A stretch of 55,367 bases of DNA from an uncultured Clostridia bacterium (GCA_947631915.1 CANRNC010000014.1:1-55367); one strand, 5' to 3'; shown: positions 35,915 to 51,200, numbered from the stretch's first letter. Notes: a model not told the origin generated them from the sequence alone. Program-made: numbers and translations.

Positions 35915-36132
35915 AATATACATGTAACTAAAAAGATAAGAAAATTTAACAAAAAACGACAAAATATGCAAAATGAAGTTCCGTAAATACGTATAAACCA
36001 AGAGAAAATAATGGAAAAATCGTACATTGAAATAAGAAAAAAAATATTTTAAGATTATATTATATATATTATAAATTATAAATTATGCCTTAATGTAGGG
36101 CGGTTAGAGAGATAGAAATAATAGAGAGCGAA

Positions 36133-36250
36133 TGTAGGGGCACGTCGAAATGAGGAAGAAGATGAAAATGCAAATTTATTTGGAATTTCATCTTCTTGCG
36201 AAAAACGCTTGGAAATTTTGCGGAGCAAAATTTACTGGATGCATGTGCCC
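36133..36250. repeat. 118-bp foldback (MITE-like) element in the gene 3 leader
   Basis: Differs from 18720-18837 at only a few positions. Its right end lies 16 bases before the gene 3 AGGAGG (36267-36272). Confidence 0.85.
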
Positions 36251-36279
36251 AAAAACACATAAGAAAAGGAGGTGCTGGA

Positions 36280-39200
36280 ATGAAATACAGCAAAAAGCAC
36301 ATAAAAACACTAAAGAAAAGATTACTTGGCTGTACAGTTACTATAGCAACGAGTCTAATGTTAATTGCTTGTGGCAAGTTAGCATTATTAAACACGCCTA
36401 TAAATTCTTTAGCAAGTATAAAAAACTATATTTCAACAGCACTTTCAGGTGACGAAATAAGTGGAGCAGGTAAAGAAACTAAATCTTCAACAGCGCCAAT
36501 TTCATATACCGGAACAAAACTACAAAACACAAAAACAGAAACATATATTTACGACGCACAAGATTTGTGCGCTTTTAGAGATGACGTAAATAGTGGAAAT
36601 GATTATGCAGGAAGAACTGTATACTTAATGCAAGACATAGACTTAAGTACAGTATGTGGAGAAGATTTAGGTGTTTCTTGGATACCAATAGGAACAACAG
36701 GAGAAACAACAGGAATAGAATTTGCAGGAATCTTTGACGGAAATTATCATACTATAAGTAAAATATATATAAATAATAACCAATATCAGAGTGAAGGTCT
36801 ATTTTGGAAAAATGGTGCAAATGGAATAATACAAAACATAATTTTAAATGATATTAGTATTAATAATACTTACAACAAAAGCTACAATTTGACAGGAGCA
36901 ATAGTAGGAAGAAATGAAGGTACAATATTGAATTGTGGTACAGAAAGTGGAAATATAAGCGCAAACAATACAATGACAAGCAGTGCTAATCCTACATATG
37001 TTGGAGGAATAAGTGGATCATCATCATATAAAATTTCGGGCTGCTACAACAAAGCATTAATTACAGTAAATAGTACAGGAACCGAAATTGCATTAGGTGG
37101 AATAACAGGAGGGAGTAATACTGTAACTTTCGTAATGGAAAACTGTTACAATATGGGAAATCTAAATGCAACATCATCTTTGAAGGTAAATATAGGAGGA
37201 ATTATAGGAAGCATCTATAAAGACAGTACATCGAAAAATATAACTATAAACAATTTATACAATACAGGAATAATTACTGGCAATAGTAATATAAAAAGAA
37301 TAGGAGCTATAATTGGACAAAATGGTTACAAAAATTCTCCACCAAGAAATCCAGTAAGTTTTTCTAATTGTTATTATTCAGATGGTGAATATTCGGACAC
37401 TTATTGGAATGGCTCAAGTGTCTCAACAGGAACAACAGGCAAAATTTCAGAAGAAGAATTAAAGACTTATGCCACAACACTAGGCAAAGAATTTATAGAA
37501 GACAAATGGGAGATGAACGAAGGCTACCCAATCCTATGGTGGCAAGGCCCTAGATTACAGTTAAATAAAAATCAAGCATACATAAAAGAAAATGGAGAAT
37601 TACAATTATCAGTTATGGCAGCACAAAGTGCATGTCCAGAAGAAGTAATGGAAGAAATATTAAAAGGTGAATTTGACTGGACAAGTACAAATGAGAATGT
37701 AGCAACAGTAGATCAAAATGGAAAAGTAACAGGTAAGAAAGACGGATACACAACAATATATGCACACCATAAAACAGAAAATCTATATGCAATGTGTGTA
37801 GTAAATGTAGTAAAGGAAACAGCAAACCCACAAATTGCAACAGGAAATGGATTTACAGCAATATTAAAATCAAATGGAAAAGTATATACAATAGGAAATA
37901 ATGAACAAGGACAGTTAGGTTATGAAAAAGTAATAAATGTAAATGACCCACAAATTGTTCACACAGACATAGATACAGAATTAACAAACGTAAGAAAAAT
38001 AGCAGTAGGATCAAACCATGTATTAGCACTAACAAATGATGGAAAAGTATATTCATGGGGAGATAACGAATATGGACAACTAGGAACAGGAGATATAGAA
38101 GATTCAAAATATGCAACACCAGTATTAGGAACAGATGGAGCAAGTTATTTAAGCAATATAGTAGATATAGAAGCAGGAGGATATGGTTCAGTAGCACTAG
38201 ATGCAAATGGAAATGTATATGTATGGGGAAATGGAGCAAATGGAGAGATAGGAAATAATAACACAGAATCAAAGAGTATCCCAACAAAAGTAGTAGGAGT
38301 AAAATATGGAATACAAGTATCAATAGGAAATGGACATGTAGGAGCATTAACATCAGATGGAGTATTTTGGGACTGGGGACTAAATACAAATGGACAATTA
38401 GGAATAAATTCTACGACAAATACATCATATCCAACAAGAGTAGCACTAGAAACAACAGAAATATCATTAGGAGGATACCATACAGTAATAAAGAAAATTG
38501 ATGGAACAATACAAGTAACAGGAATAAAAAATAATGGAAGAATAGGAATAGAAGGAACAGGAAATCAAACAACTTTTGAACAAGTAAATTTAGACGAAAT
38601 ATTAACAGATGGAAAGAAAGTAAAATACATAAAAGCAGGACAAGCGAATACAACAATATTATTAAGTGATGGAACAGTCTGGGAGACAGGCTTTAATTTG
38701 CATGGAGAATTAGGAAATGGAACAAATGAAACGAAAACAACTTTCGTACAAGGACTAACAGAAGAAAATAAAGCAATAAAAGGAGTTCTAACAATAGGAA
38801 AGAACATAGGAGACGTAAAAGGAACAGAAGCACTAGGATATGGATTAGACACAGCAGTAATATTAGAAAATGGAGACATATATACAACAGGAAACAATAA
38901 ATATAGACAAATAGGAAACAATGACATAGAAGATAAAACATATTATACAAAAATGTGGTATGCATATTTAGACTATGCAGAAAAATCAGTAGAAATAGAA
39001 GGAACACAAGGATATCAAATAGATAAAGACAAAATAAGATATATACAATCAGTAGTAAATGCGTATAGTAAAGAACCATTATTAACAGTAGGAAACTTAA
39101 AATACTCAATACAAGACACAACATTAGCAACAGTAAATAGCAGTGGATATATAATTGCAAATGAGGGAGTAACAGGAGCAACAAAAGTAGAAATAGAAGA

Positions 39201-42200
39201 TATAGATAATAAATATAAAGCATACTTTACATTAATAGTAAATAAACTACAAAATACAGATACAGTAACATATATCTATGATTCAGAAGATATGTGTGAA
39301 TTTAGAGACTCTGTAAACGCAGGAAATGACTATGCAGGAAAATCAGTATATGTAATGGCAGACATAGATATGAGTGATGTTTGCTCATCAAGTATTGGTT
39401 CCTGGGAGCCAATAGGAATAGGAACAGACGAACAAGGAAACGCAGTATATTTCTCTGGAACATTCGATGGAAATTATCATACGATAGATAATTTATATAT
39501 GAATACTAATGAATATCCATATTTAGGGTTATTCACTCAAATAACTGCAAATGCAGTAGTACAAAATATAATCTTAAAAAATGTGTACATAAATAATACT
39601 ACATATAATGCAGTGACCTATACAGGAGGAGTTGTACGGAAATAGTTTAGGAACGATAGTAAATTGTGGAGTAGAAGGAGGAACAATATCGGGAGCAAAT
39701 TCGGCGGGTGCAAAGGGTATAGTAACAGGAGGAATAACAGGAAGAACAAATGGAATAGTAGATGGATGTTATAATAAGGCAACAATATCCAGTACGAATA
39801 GCGTTTATAATAGACAAGACTATGGTAATGCGACGGCAGGAGGTATTATAGGACAATCAACGCAAGTATCTAAAACTTTAAATTGCTATAACACCGGTAG
39901 TGTAACAAGTATAGGTGAATATGCAAATGCATGTGGGATTAGTGGAGGTGTTGACTATAGAGGAGGAGTAGTAGAAAATTGTTATAATATAGGTAAAATA
40001 TCAGGAAGTGGAAGAACAGATAACTATTTTTCAGGAATTAGTAGAACTATAAACAGTTGGACGTCAAATACAAGTACCAGAATTACAAATTGTTATTGTA
40101 GCACAGATACTAATTATGCATATTTCTCGGGGAGAACAGGCTTTGGAACAGGACGTGTAGCATCAGAAACTATTAAAACATACGCCACAACCCTAGGCCC
40201 AGCTTATGAAAATGACGATTGGAATATAAATGATGGTTACCCAATTTTATGGTGGGAAGCTCCAACAATCCAATTAAATAAAAGACAAGCATATATAAAT
40301 AAAAATGAACAACTACAATTATCAATTGTAGGGGCAAATTGCAATGTGCCCGTTCCAGAATTAGAAAACCTAGAAATAACAAACTTCAAATGGACAAGTT
40401 CAAACGAAGACATTGCAACAGTTACAGGAGAAGGACTAATAACAGGATTAAAAGAAGGTTATACAACAATATATGGAAAATACACAAATGCAGAAGGCAA
40501 AGAAATATATGCAATGTGTATAGTAAATGTAGCAGATGAAAACCAAGTAGCAATGCCACAAGTAGAGACAGGAGAAAACTTTACAACAATATTAAAACCA
40601 GATGGAACAGTATGGACAATAGGAAATGGAAACTATGGTAAGTTAGGAATAGGAAATACAGAAGAAAGCATAGACCCTCAACAAGTTAAAATAAGCGAAA
40701 CAGAAGACCTAACAAACGTAGTAAAAATAGCAGTAGGAGCAAACCATGTATTAGCATTAACAAAAGACAGAGAAGTATATGCATGGGGAGATAATACCTA
40801 TGGTCAATTAGGAACAAATAGTACAGAACCTTCAAATTATGCCATAAAGGTATCAGGCGAAGGAGGATCAAGTACACTAAATAGAATAATAGATATAAGT
40901 GCAGGACAATATGGAAGTAGTGCAATAAATGAATTTGGCTGGGTATATGCATGGGGAGATGGAACCTATGGAGAAATGGGAAACGGAACAACAAAGGCTC
41001 TAAATAGTTCACCAGTTAAAACAGTATTAAATAATGGAATAACAGTATCAACAGGAGCAGGTCACAATGTAGAATTAGCTCAAAATGGAAAAGTATTTAC
41101 TTGGGGAAGAAATAATGCAGGACAACTAGGAATAGGAAGTACATCAAATAGTACAACGGTATTAAGAGCATTTAGTAATGCAACAGAGATATCAGCATCA
41201 GGATGTGAAACAGTAGTAAAAGACATAGATAAAAAAGTATATGTAGCAGGACTAAACACAACAGGGCAACTAGGAGATGGTAAATATGCAAACATAACAA
41301 AGCTAACAGAAACGATATTACCTGAAGAGGCTGCTCCTACAACGACAGGGGGAGAAGAAATAGAAGAGCCACAAGAACCACAAATAATACCAGCAATAAA
41401 TCCAGTAAAATACATAAAGGCAGGAACAGGAACAATAGCAATACAATTAAAAGATGGAGCAGTATATACAATAGGATTTAACACAAGAGGACAACTAGGA
41501 AATGGAGAGAATACAAACAAAACAGAATTTATAAGAGCACAAGCATATTTAGATTGTAGAGAGAACTTAAATGTATCAACAATAGAAGGAGAAGAAGCAA
41601 ATAATGATTTAAACGGAACAATAATGATAGGAAGAAGCACAGGAGAAAGTACTACATTAAATATAGCAACAGTAAATGAAAATGGAAGAATATATACATC
41701 AGGAGCAAACACAAATGCACAAATAGGAAATCATAGTAAAAAAGATATAAACTACTTTATGCCAATGGGATATGTAAAAATAGACTATCCAGAGGAAATA
41801 AAGATAAGAAAAGGAGAAAGTAAAGAATTAACACAAGATGACCTACAATATTTAGAAGAATACTTCAATATATATAATAAAGAAGACAGAACAAAGAGTA
41901 CATTAATAGAAAAAGGAAAGATAGCAGATGAGAAAATAGCAACATATGAAGGTACAGAAACACAAGCGACAATACAAGGAATAGAAGTAGGAGAAACAAT
42001 ATTAGTAGTAAAAGATGAAGAAACTCAAACTCTAATATATATACCAGTAAAAGTATTACCTAAAAATACAGACGGAACAGTAGTACCAGATGTAAAGACA
42101 GGAGATAACTTTACAATAGCGTTAAAATCAGACGGAACAGTATGGAGTTTTGGAACAAATACAAATGGAGAATTAGGAATAGGCGAAACTACATCATATA

Positions 42201-45200
42201 AAAATGTACCAACGCAAGTAACACTTGGAACTTCTGCGGAGCAGAATTTACTGGGAGAAGATAAAATCGAGCAAATATCAGTAGGAAACAACCATGTAAT
42301 AGTACTAACAGAAGAAGGAAAAGTATATACATGGGGCTTAAATGGTAATGGACAACTAGGAAACGGAACGAAAACAAAAAACAATAAACCACAGGAAATA
42401 GCCATACCAAAAGAAGGAGAAATACCAGGAGCAGTAAAAGAAACAGTAATAAAAGTAATAGCAAATAATAACACAAGCTATGCAATAACAGCTCAAGGTA
42501 AAATATATGCATGGGGAGAAGGCTTTACAACAAAACCAACACTATTAGACCCAAGTAAAATAATAATAGACGAAAGTACAGGAACAACAGTTGAAGGATC
42601 AACTACTGTGGGAGAGTTACAAAAGATAGACATCATAGATTTAACAAAAACCTACATGTTAGACATAGAAGGAAACATATATAATAGAACAACAGGAAAC
42701 AAATTAAGCATGGGAGAAAAAATAGATAATATATCAGAAGGAATAAATCATACAGTATTTTTAAGTGAAACAGGTAAAGGATATGCAATAGGAAACAATA
42801 CATTTGGCCAATTAGGAGATGGTACAAACAATGCTAGTACCGATACAGTAGTTCAAATAGAATTAGGTACAAGTGCATCAAACACAGAAATAGTAAAACT
42901 AGAAGCAGGGGATAACTACACAATAGCAGTACAAAAAGACGGAACTCTATTAGGATGGGGAATAAATAGAGCAGGTCAATTGGGACAAAATAACGAAATA
43001 CTAACAGAAACAACATCTGGGGCAAAGAATACAAAAGTAGCAGAACTATTAGGTAAAGTAAAACAAGACATAATGTTAGTAGATGCAGGAGGAGACCATG
43101 TAGCAATAGCATTAACAGATGGAAATGTATATTCATGGGGATTAAATACAGAAGGAGAACTAGGAAATGGAACAAACACAAATAGTTATGAACCAGTACT
43201 AGTAGGAAAGAATATTGTAGAAACAAACATAAACAACCTAATGCTAAGTGAAAAAGAGACATTCGACATAGACGGAGACACAACATACTTCAACTTATTG
43301 AGAAAAGTAGGAAACGAAGTAGAATATGAAAGCAAGGATGCAAATGTAATAGCAGTAAATAAAACAACAGGAGAAGCAACAGCGAGAAAACAAGGAAAAA
43401 CAGTAATAGTAGCAAAAGAAAGAGGAACAGATAATATATCAGTAATCCAAGTAAGAGTACTACCAGAGGGAATAGAAATAGAACCAGAGGTAGTAACAAG
43501 TGGAAGTCATACAGTAGCATTAAAAGTAGATGGTACTGTTTGGTGTTATGGAAATAACACCAAAGGGGAATTAGGAGATGGAACAACAAATTATTCAGAT
43601 GAACCAGTACAAGCCAAATTCTCAGACGAAACAAAAATCATACAAATAGGCGCAGGAGAAAACTTCTCAGTAGCGCTTGATAGTGATGGAAATGTATGGA
43701 CATGGGGAGCAAACGATTACTATCAACAAGCTATGATAGGTGTAAGTAGTATAAATATAACTCCAAGAAAAGTAACGTCATTAAAGAATATTAAGAAAAT
43801 CGCTTGTGGCTCATATTCAGTGCTAGCAATAGATGAAAACAAAGAAGTATATGGATGGGGATTAAACTCAAATGGAGAGCTAGGAATAGGAAGTTATACA
43901 AACATGGTAAGCTCACCTACAAAAGCAAAAAATATAACAGAAGTAATAGATGTAGAAATAGGAAAGAACCATAGTATAGCATTAAGAAGTACAGGAGAAG
44001 TATATGTAACAGGACTAAACATGTATGGACAATTAGGAAATGGAAGTACAGACATAAAGAAAGTATCAGAATTTACAAAAGTAGAAGGAGTAAATAAAGT
44101 TGCAAGAATAGGAGCAACAGAATCAGGAAATATAACAGCCACAGTAGATGGAAAAGTATATACATGGGGCTTAAATATCTATGGAGAATTAGGAACAGGA
44201 GATAAAGAAAATAAAAATACACCAACAGAAGCAAAAGGATTAAGCAATGTAACAGTAGTAGACGTAGATGGAGGAAAGAACCATAGTATAGTACTAGATA
44301 AAAATGGAAAAGTATATTTAACAGGAGCAAATAAATATGGACAATTAGGAGACGGAACAACAGACGAAAGTACAACATATAAACAAATAGTAATAAGTGA
44401 TGTAATGACAGTAAGTGCAGGAAACACATATACAGCAATGGCAAAAACCGATGGAACAGTATGGGGCAATGGAGATTATAACCATGGAGATAAAAACTTA
44501 AAGAGTAAGACATGTAGTTTAGTACCAATGCAAGTAGGAAATGATGCATTTGGACTAGGAGTAATAAAAATAACAGTAAAGAAGGGAGAAAAAGTAAGTC
44601 TAGCACAAAGCTTAGCATATAGTTTCAACTTAATTTACTTAGATAAAAATAATAAAGAAAGCATAACATATGAGAGCCTAAAAGACGAGATAGCAACAGT
44701 AACGCAAGATGGAGAAGTAGAAGGAGTAGAAGTAGGCTTTACATGGGTAAAAGCAACAGAGGAAAATGGAAAAGAGCATGTAGTATATGTATATGTAATA
44801 GACGAAAAATCAACATTTGCACCAGAGGTAAGTGCAGGAGAAGATTTTGCAACGGTATTAAAGGGAGAAGGTTCAATCTGGACATTTGGACATAATAATA
44901 ATGGAGAATTAGGAATAGGTTCAAACACAACAAAAGACATACCAGAGAGAACAAATATAAACTCAACATATAAGGAAATAAGTTCAGGAAATAACTTTAC
45001 AATAGCATTAAGAAATGATGGAGCAATATGGAGTTATGGAAGGAACAATTATGGACAATTAGGAATAGGAAATACAGAAAATATACTAAATCCAATACAA
45101 ATAACAGGAATAAAAGACATAGTACAAATAGCAACAGGAAAAGAACATGCAGTAGCATTAGATAGTTATGGAATATTATATGGTTGGGGAAGAAATAGTT

Positions 45201-48200
45201 CAAAACAATTAGGAATAAATGGAACAATGATAGTAACACCAACAATAATACCATATACAGGAGGAACAATAAGTAGTATATGGGCAGGAGAGAGTGAGAC
45301 AGTAATAATAAATACACAAGGAAATGTATATGGTTATGGAAGTTTATTAAATGGAGTGTTAGCAGGAATAGATAATGCAGTAAAAGTATCAATAGGAAAA
45401 GGATACATGCTAATCCTAACAACAGAAGGAAAAGTATATAAATATAACGGTACAACAACTACAGAAATAACAGGGTTAGAAAACATAGTAGATATTGACG
45501 TAACAGGAGAAAGAAACATAGCACAAACAGTAGAAGGAGAAGTATATACATGGACAGGAAATGGGGATCCAGTTCAAGAAGATATACAAAACATCTATAC
45601 AATAGGTGCAGGAGAAAATGATTACTATGTAATAAAAACAAATGGAACAGTATATGCAAAAGGAAAGAATGAATACGGACAATTAGGAAACAGCACAAGA
45701 ATAGCTAGTGATAACTTTACATTAGTAGGAGATAGAAACTTTGAAATAGAACCAGAGACAAAGACAATGAATGTAGGAGATACAGAAGATATAACAACAA
45801 AAGGAAATAGATTTAATGTATTTAATTTTGAAAACATATTAGCAGATGAATACGAAATAGTAAGTGATAATACAGACGTAGTTTTAGTACAAAACGCACA
45901 ATTACAAGCAAAAACACAAGGAACAGCTCATGTAACAGTAACAGATAAAGTAACAGGAGAAAAAATAACACTAACAAGAATAGTAGTAGAGCCAGATAAA
46001 GATAGAATTTTAGAGATTAAAGTAGATAATACAAAAGCAGAATTAGCATCAGACTCAACAAAAGAAGAAATAAAATACGAAGTAAAAGTAGTAACAGATA
46101 AAAATACTGGAGTATTACAGATAAAAACAAATAACCCAACAGACAGAATAAAAGTACACAAAGAAAATGAGACAGATGAAGATAATTGGAGTAAAGAAAC
46201 ATGGACTAATACAGTAGACTTACAAGAAAAGGTAACAGAGTTTATAATAACAGTACAACCACAAAACAATAATGGAGATTATGAAGGAGTAGTAACATAT
46301 ACATACAAATTAAAAGTAGAGAAAATATCAGATGATGTACAGCTAGAGAAAATAACAGTAACATCAACAAATGAAGAAAATGGGGAAGAAACACTAACAG
46401 CAACTCCTGTAGGTTCAAATAAATATGAAGTAGTAGTGGGAGAAAATACAGAAATATCAGATGTAACAGCGATAGCACGTAGTAATGAGAGCTTTGTAAG
46501 TATAGATGGATTAGAAGCTACAAAACATGAAGCCACAACTAAAGTAACAATGAAAGATAAATCAACTAGAGAAGTAATAATAGTAGTAAAGACAGAGGCA
46601 GGAACAGAAGTAGAATACACCCTAATCATACATAAACAAAGCGAAATAATGAATTTACTAGAATTAAAAGTAAATGGAAAAGAACCAAAGAAAATATCAG
46701 AAACAGGTTATGCAATAACAGTAGAAAAAGACTGTAAAGTAGCAGAAATACAGGCAACAGTAGCAAGTGATTTAGCAAATATAAGCATAGCGAATAACGA
46801 TTATCAAGTAAGAACAAGCACAAGAAGAGTAAATATAACCCAAAATGTAACAGAAGTTTCAATAAAAGTAATGATAGAAGATGATATAAAAGAATACGTA
46901 TTATACATTTATAGAGAAGAAGATAAACCAGAAATAGAAGAAGATTTACAGCTAGATATGTTATTAGTAAATGGAGTAGTAATAGAACCAGAAGAAGATA
47001 ATGTAACATATATAGTTTATTTACCAAGCCCTGAAACAGAGGCAACAATAAGAGCTATAGCAAAAGAAGAAACAACATATGTACAAGTAGATGGTAACGA
47101 AAAAGTAGCGGGAGACAACCAAAAGAAAGTAAAAATAACACAAAATGAAAATACATATACAGTAACATTAACAAATGCAGAAAACGAAAGAAAAGATTAT
47201 ACAGTAAAAATAAGAAAAGCAGAACAAGATGTAAGCCTAGATAGAATTTATGTAACAAAAGATGGTACAAAGATAGAGGCAGAATTACAAGATGATGGAA
47301 CTTATCTAGTAAAAGTACCAGCAGATTATACAGAAGTAGATGTAACAGCAATAGCAAAATATATAAAAGCAAAAGTACAAGTAGCAGAAGAAGGGGAATT
47401 TGTAGTAAAACAAAACACAGCACATGTACAACTAGCTACAGAAGAAGAATTCACAGAGGTAAAAGTAAAAGTACAGTCAGAAGATGGAACAAACACAAAA
47501 GATTATTTATTAAAAATAAAGAAATTATCAAATAGTGCAGAACTAGAATTTGTACAAGTAGATGGGGAAGATGCTGTAGAGCAAGTTGATGGAACATACT
47601 TAATAAATCTAAAAACAGCAAAAACAAAAGTACAAGTACTAGCACAAGCAGTAGATGAAGATGCAAGTGTTAGAATAGAAGATAATGCTTTTAATAAACA
47701 TGCAACAACGGAAGAGATAATAATAGACTCAAAAGAAACTATAAAAACAATATATGTAAAAGCAGAAGATGGTACAGAGAAGAAATATACATTAATCATA
47801 TCAGGATTACCAGATGATGCAACACTAGAAAAAGTAACAGTAAATGGACAAGATGCAACTTATGTAGAAGGAGAAAATAAATACGAAATAAGATTAGATG
47901 ATGCTAACTTCCATGTAGAAGCAACAGCAACAGATCCATTATCATATGTAGGATTAAATGAACAACAAGCAACTCAAGGAAGTAGCCAAATAACAGTAGA
48001 AAAAAATGGAGAAGTAACAATTGTAAAAATAAAAGTAACTGCACAAGATGGGGTAGATAGTGCAGAATATACACTAGAAATTAAAGAAAAATCAAAAGAT
48101 GCAACACTACAAAGGGTAATAGTAAATGGAAAAGATGCAACAGTTATAGATGATGAAAACTATGAAGCAGGTATAAAAGCAAGTGAAGAGACAGCAACAA

Positions 48201-51200
48201 TAACAATACAAGCAAATGATAGACTTGCAAAAGTAGCATTAGATGGCGAGACAAACGAGACAGACAATATAACAGTACAAAAAACAGTAAGTGGTAGAGA
48301 AACAACATATACAATAACAGTAACAGCAGAAAACGGCGAACAAAAAACATATAAACTAAAAGTAATAAAATTGTCAGACAATACAGACTTACAAGAAGTT
48401 TCAGTAATTACAACAAAAGAAAGTATAGATCCAGCAACAGGAACAGAAACTAAAGTTCCAACAACAGTAAAAGTAGAAAAGAGAGATGACGGAACATATC
48501 ATTTAAAAATAGATAGAGTAAGCCATGTAGACGTAAAAGCAATAGCCCAAGATATAAATGCAAGTGTAGCAATAAGCTCATCTGCTTATCAATTAAAAGA
48601 AAATCAACAAATGGTAACAACAATAGACGATATAACGACAGTAATAATAAGAGTACAAGCAGAAGATGGAACAATAAGAGAACATAAGTTAATACTAGAG
48701 AAAAAATCAAAAGACACATCAATTAAAGTACTTGAAACAGAAGGAATAGAGAAAGTAGAAGGTTATACAGTATATGTAGACGAAGGATTAGATAGTGTAG
48801 ACTTAACAATAGAAACAATAAACGATAATGCACAATTAAAATTAAGCACAGAGGAAGATAGTTCATATACTACAAAAACAATAACAAGACAAATAAGTTT
48901 AGCAAGTTATACAGAAAACGGAATAAAAGTACAAGTAACAGTAAAAGCAGAAGATGGAACAACGCAAGAATACACAATAACCATAATAAAAATAGGAAAT
49001 GCAAACCTAGAGACAGTAAAAGCAGAGGACCAAGTAGTACCAAATGAAGATGGCAAGTATAAAGCACTAGTATCAGCAGGGGATACAACAAATGTAGAAA
49101 TAACAGCAGAAAGCGACACTTCAAAAATAGAAATCATAAAAGTAACAGTAACTGATGAAGGAACGACAGAAGAAGTAATTGCTCAAGGAACAGGAACATT
49201 GACTAAAGAAGGTTTATCACTAGAAGAAAACCCACAAAACTATATAATAAGAGTAACATCAGCAAAAGGAACAACGAAGAAAGACTATGAACTAATAATA
49301 AGACAGAAATCAACAGAAATAGGAATAGACTACGTAAAAGTAAATGAAGTAAATGCAATAAAAACAATAGAAGGAGAATATATATCAGAAGTATCAAAGA
49401 AAGAAGAATATCCAGTACAAATAAGAGCAAAAGATGCAAATGCAGAAATAAAGATAGCATATAACGGATATGAAGGCGAATATCAAAAAGGAATATTAAA
49501 AGAAAATGTACCAGTAGCAGAAGGGGAAACTTTAGAAGTAACAATAACAGTAAAATCAGAAAATGGAGAAACACAAGAATATAAGCTATATATAACAAGA
49601 AAAAGTGACAATACAGAATTAGAGTATGTAAAAGTAGATGGGGAGCTAGTTACAGACTTTAATGAGAAGACAAATACATATACAGCAAAAGTAGCGCATG
49701 ATGTAACAGAGGCAGACTTAAACGTAAGAACAGTTTCAGAAAAAGCAGAAGTAGAAATAGAAACACAAACAAAACTACAAGAAATAACAACACATGTGAC
49801 ACTAGCAGAAGCAGAGGGAGAAAGTAAAACATTTGTGGTACAAGTAAAAGCAGAAGATGGAACAATAAAAGAGTACTATGTAATAATACAAAGATTAAGT
49901 GCAAATGTAGAGTTAGGAGGAATAACAGTAAATGGAAAACCAGCAACAAAGATAAACTCTGTACACTATGAGGCAGAAGTAAAAGACACAGACGAATTCG
50001 CAAGAGTAGTAGCAACAGCAGGAAAAGACACAAGTAGTGTGTCAATAAATGGGGAACCTGCAACACCATCAAGTGCAACAAAAGACATAGAAGTAGGAAC
50101 AGAAAGAACAATAGAAGTAGAAATAAAAGTACAAGCAGAGGATGGAACAGAAGAAAGCTACTATTTAACAATAACAGTATTAGAAACAACAACAGACATA
50201 GAATACGTAAAAGTAAACAAAGAAGATGTAGAAGCAGAAGGAGACAAAGTAAATTATAAAAAACTTATACCAAACGAAAGTGAAGAAGCAAATGTAGAAA
50301 TTAAGGTAGTAGGACGATATGCACAAATAGAAATAACAAATGCTGAAAAACTACAATTCGTAGATGAAACGAATACACCAACTGCAAATGATGGAATCCT
50401 AAACTTCAATGTAAAAACACCGGATGAAGATACAATAATAAAATATAAAGTAACATCAGAAACTGGAGATGAAAAAGAGTACACCTTAACACTAACAAAA
50501 CTATCAGCAGACAATAGTTTAAGCAAAGTAACAGTAAATAATGTAGAAGCAACAAGAACAGGAACATATAGTTATGAAGTAACAATAACAGATGAAAAAG
50601 AAACAGCAGAAGTAATAGCGATAGCATTAAAAGAAACAAGTAGTGTATCAGTAGGAGGAGATTCAGCAACAGAAGCTGTTGGAAGAAAAACTTATGAAAT
50701 AAACGGACAAAAAGTAATAGAAACAACAATAGTAGTAATTTCACAAACAGAAGTACAACAAAAATACACATTAAAAATACATATATTAAATGGAAATAAC
50801 AGCTTGGCACATGTAAGAGTAAACGACAAATATGTAACACCAGAAGAAGATTACGAAACAACATATAGAGAATTCATACCACCAAAGAGTGATACAGCAA
50901 AAATAGAAATAAAAGCACAAAATGAGAAATCTACTATAGAAGTAACGAATACAGATGAAATAGCTATTGTAGGGGCAAATTGCAATGTGCCTGGTGACCC
51001 AACATTAACCTTCAACGTAGAAACACCAGATGAAGTGACAACAATAGTATTTAAAGTAACATCAGAAATAGGAGAAGAAAAAGAATACAAGATAATATTA
51101 ACAAAACAATCAGAAGATAATAGTCTATTCGAGTTAACAGTAGATGGGGAACCAGTAGAAGTAGGAGCAGATGGAAATTATCATGCAGATGTGGATACTG

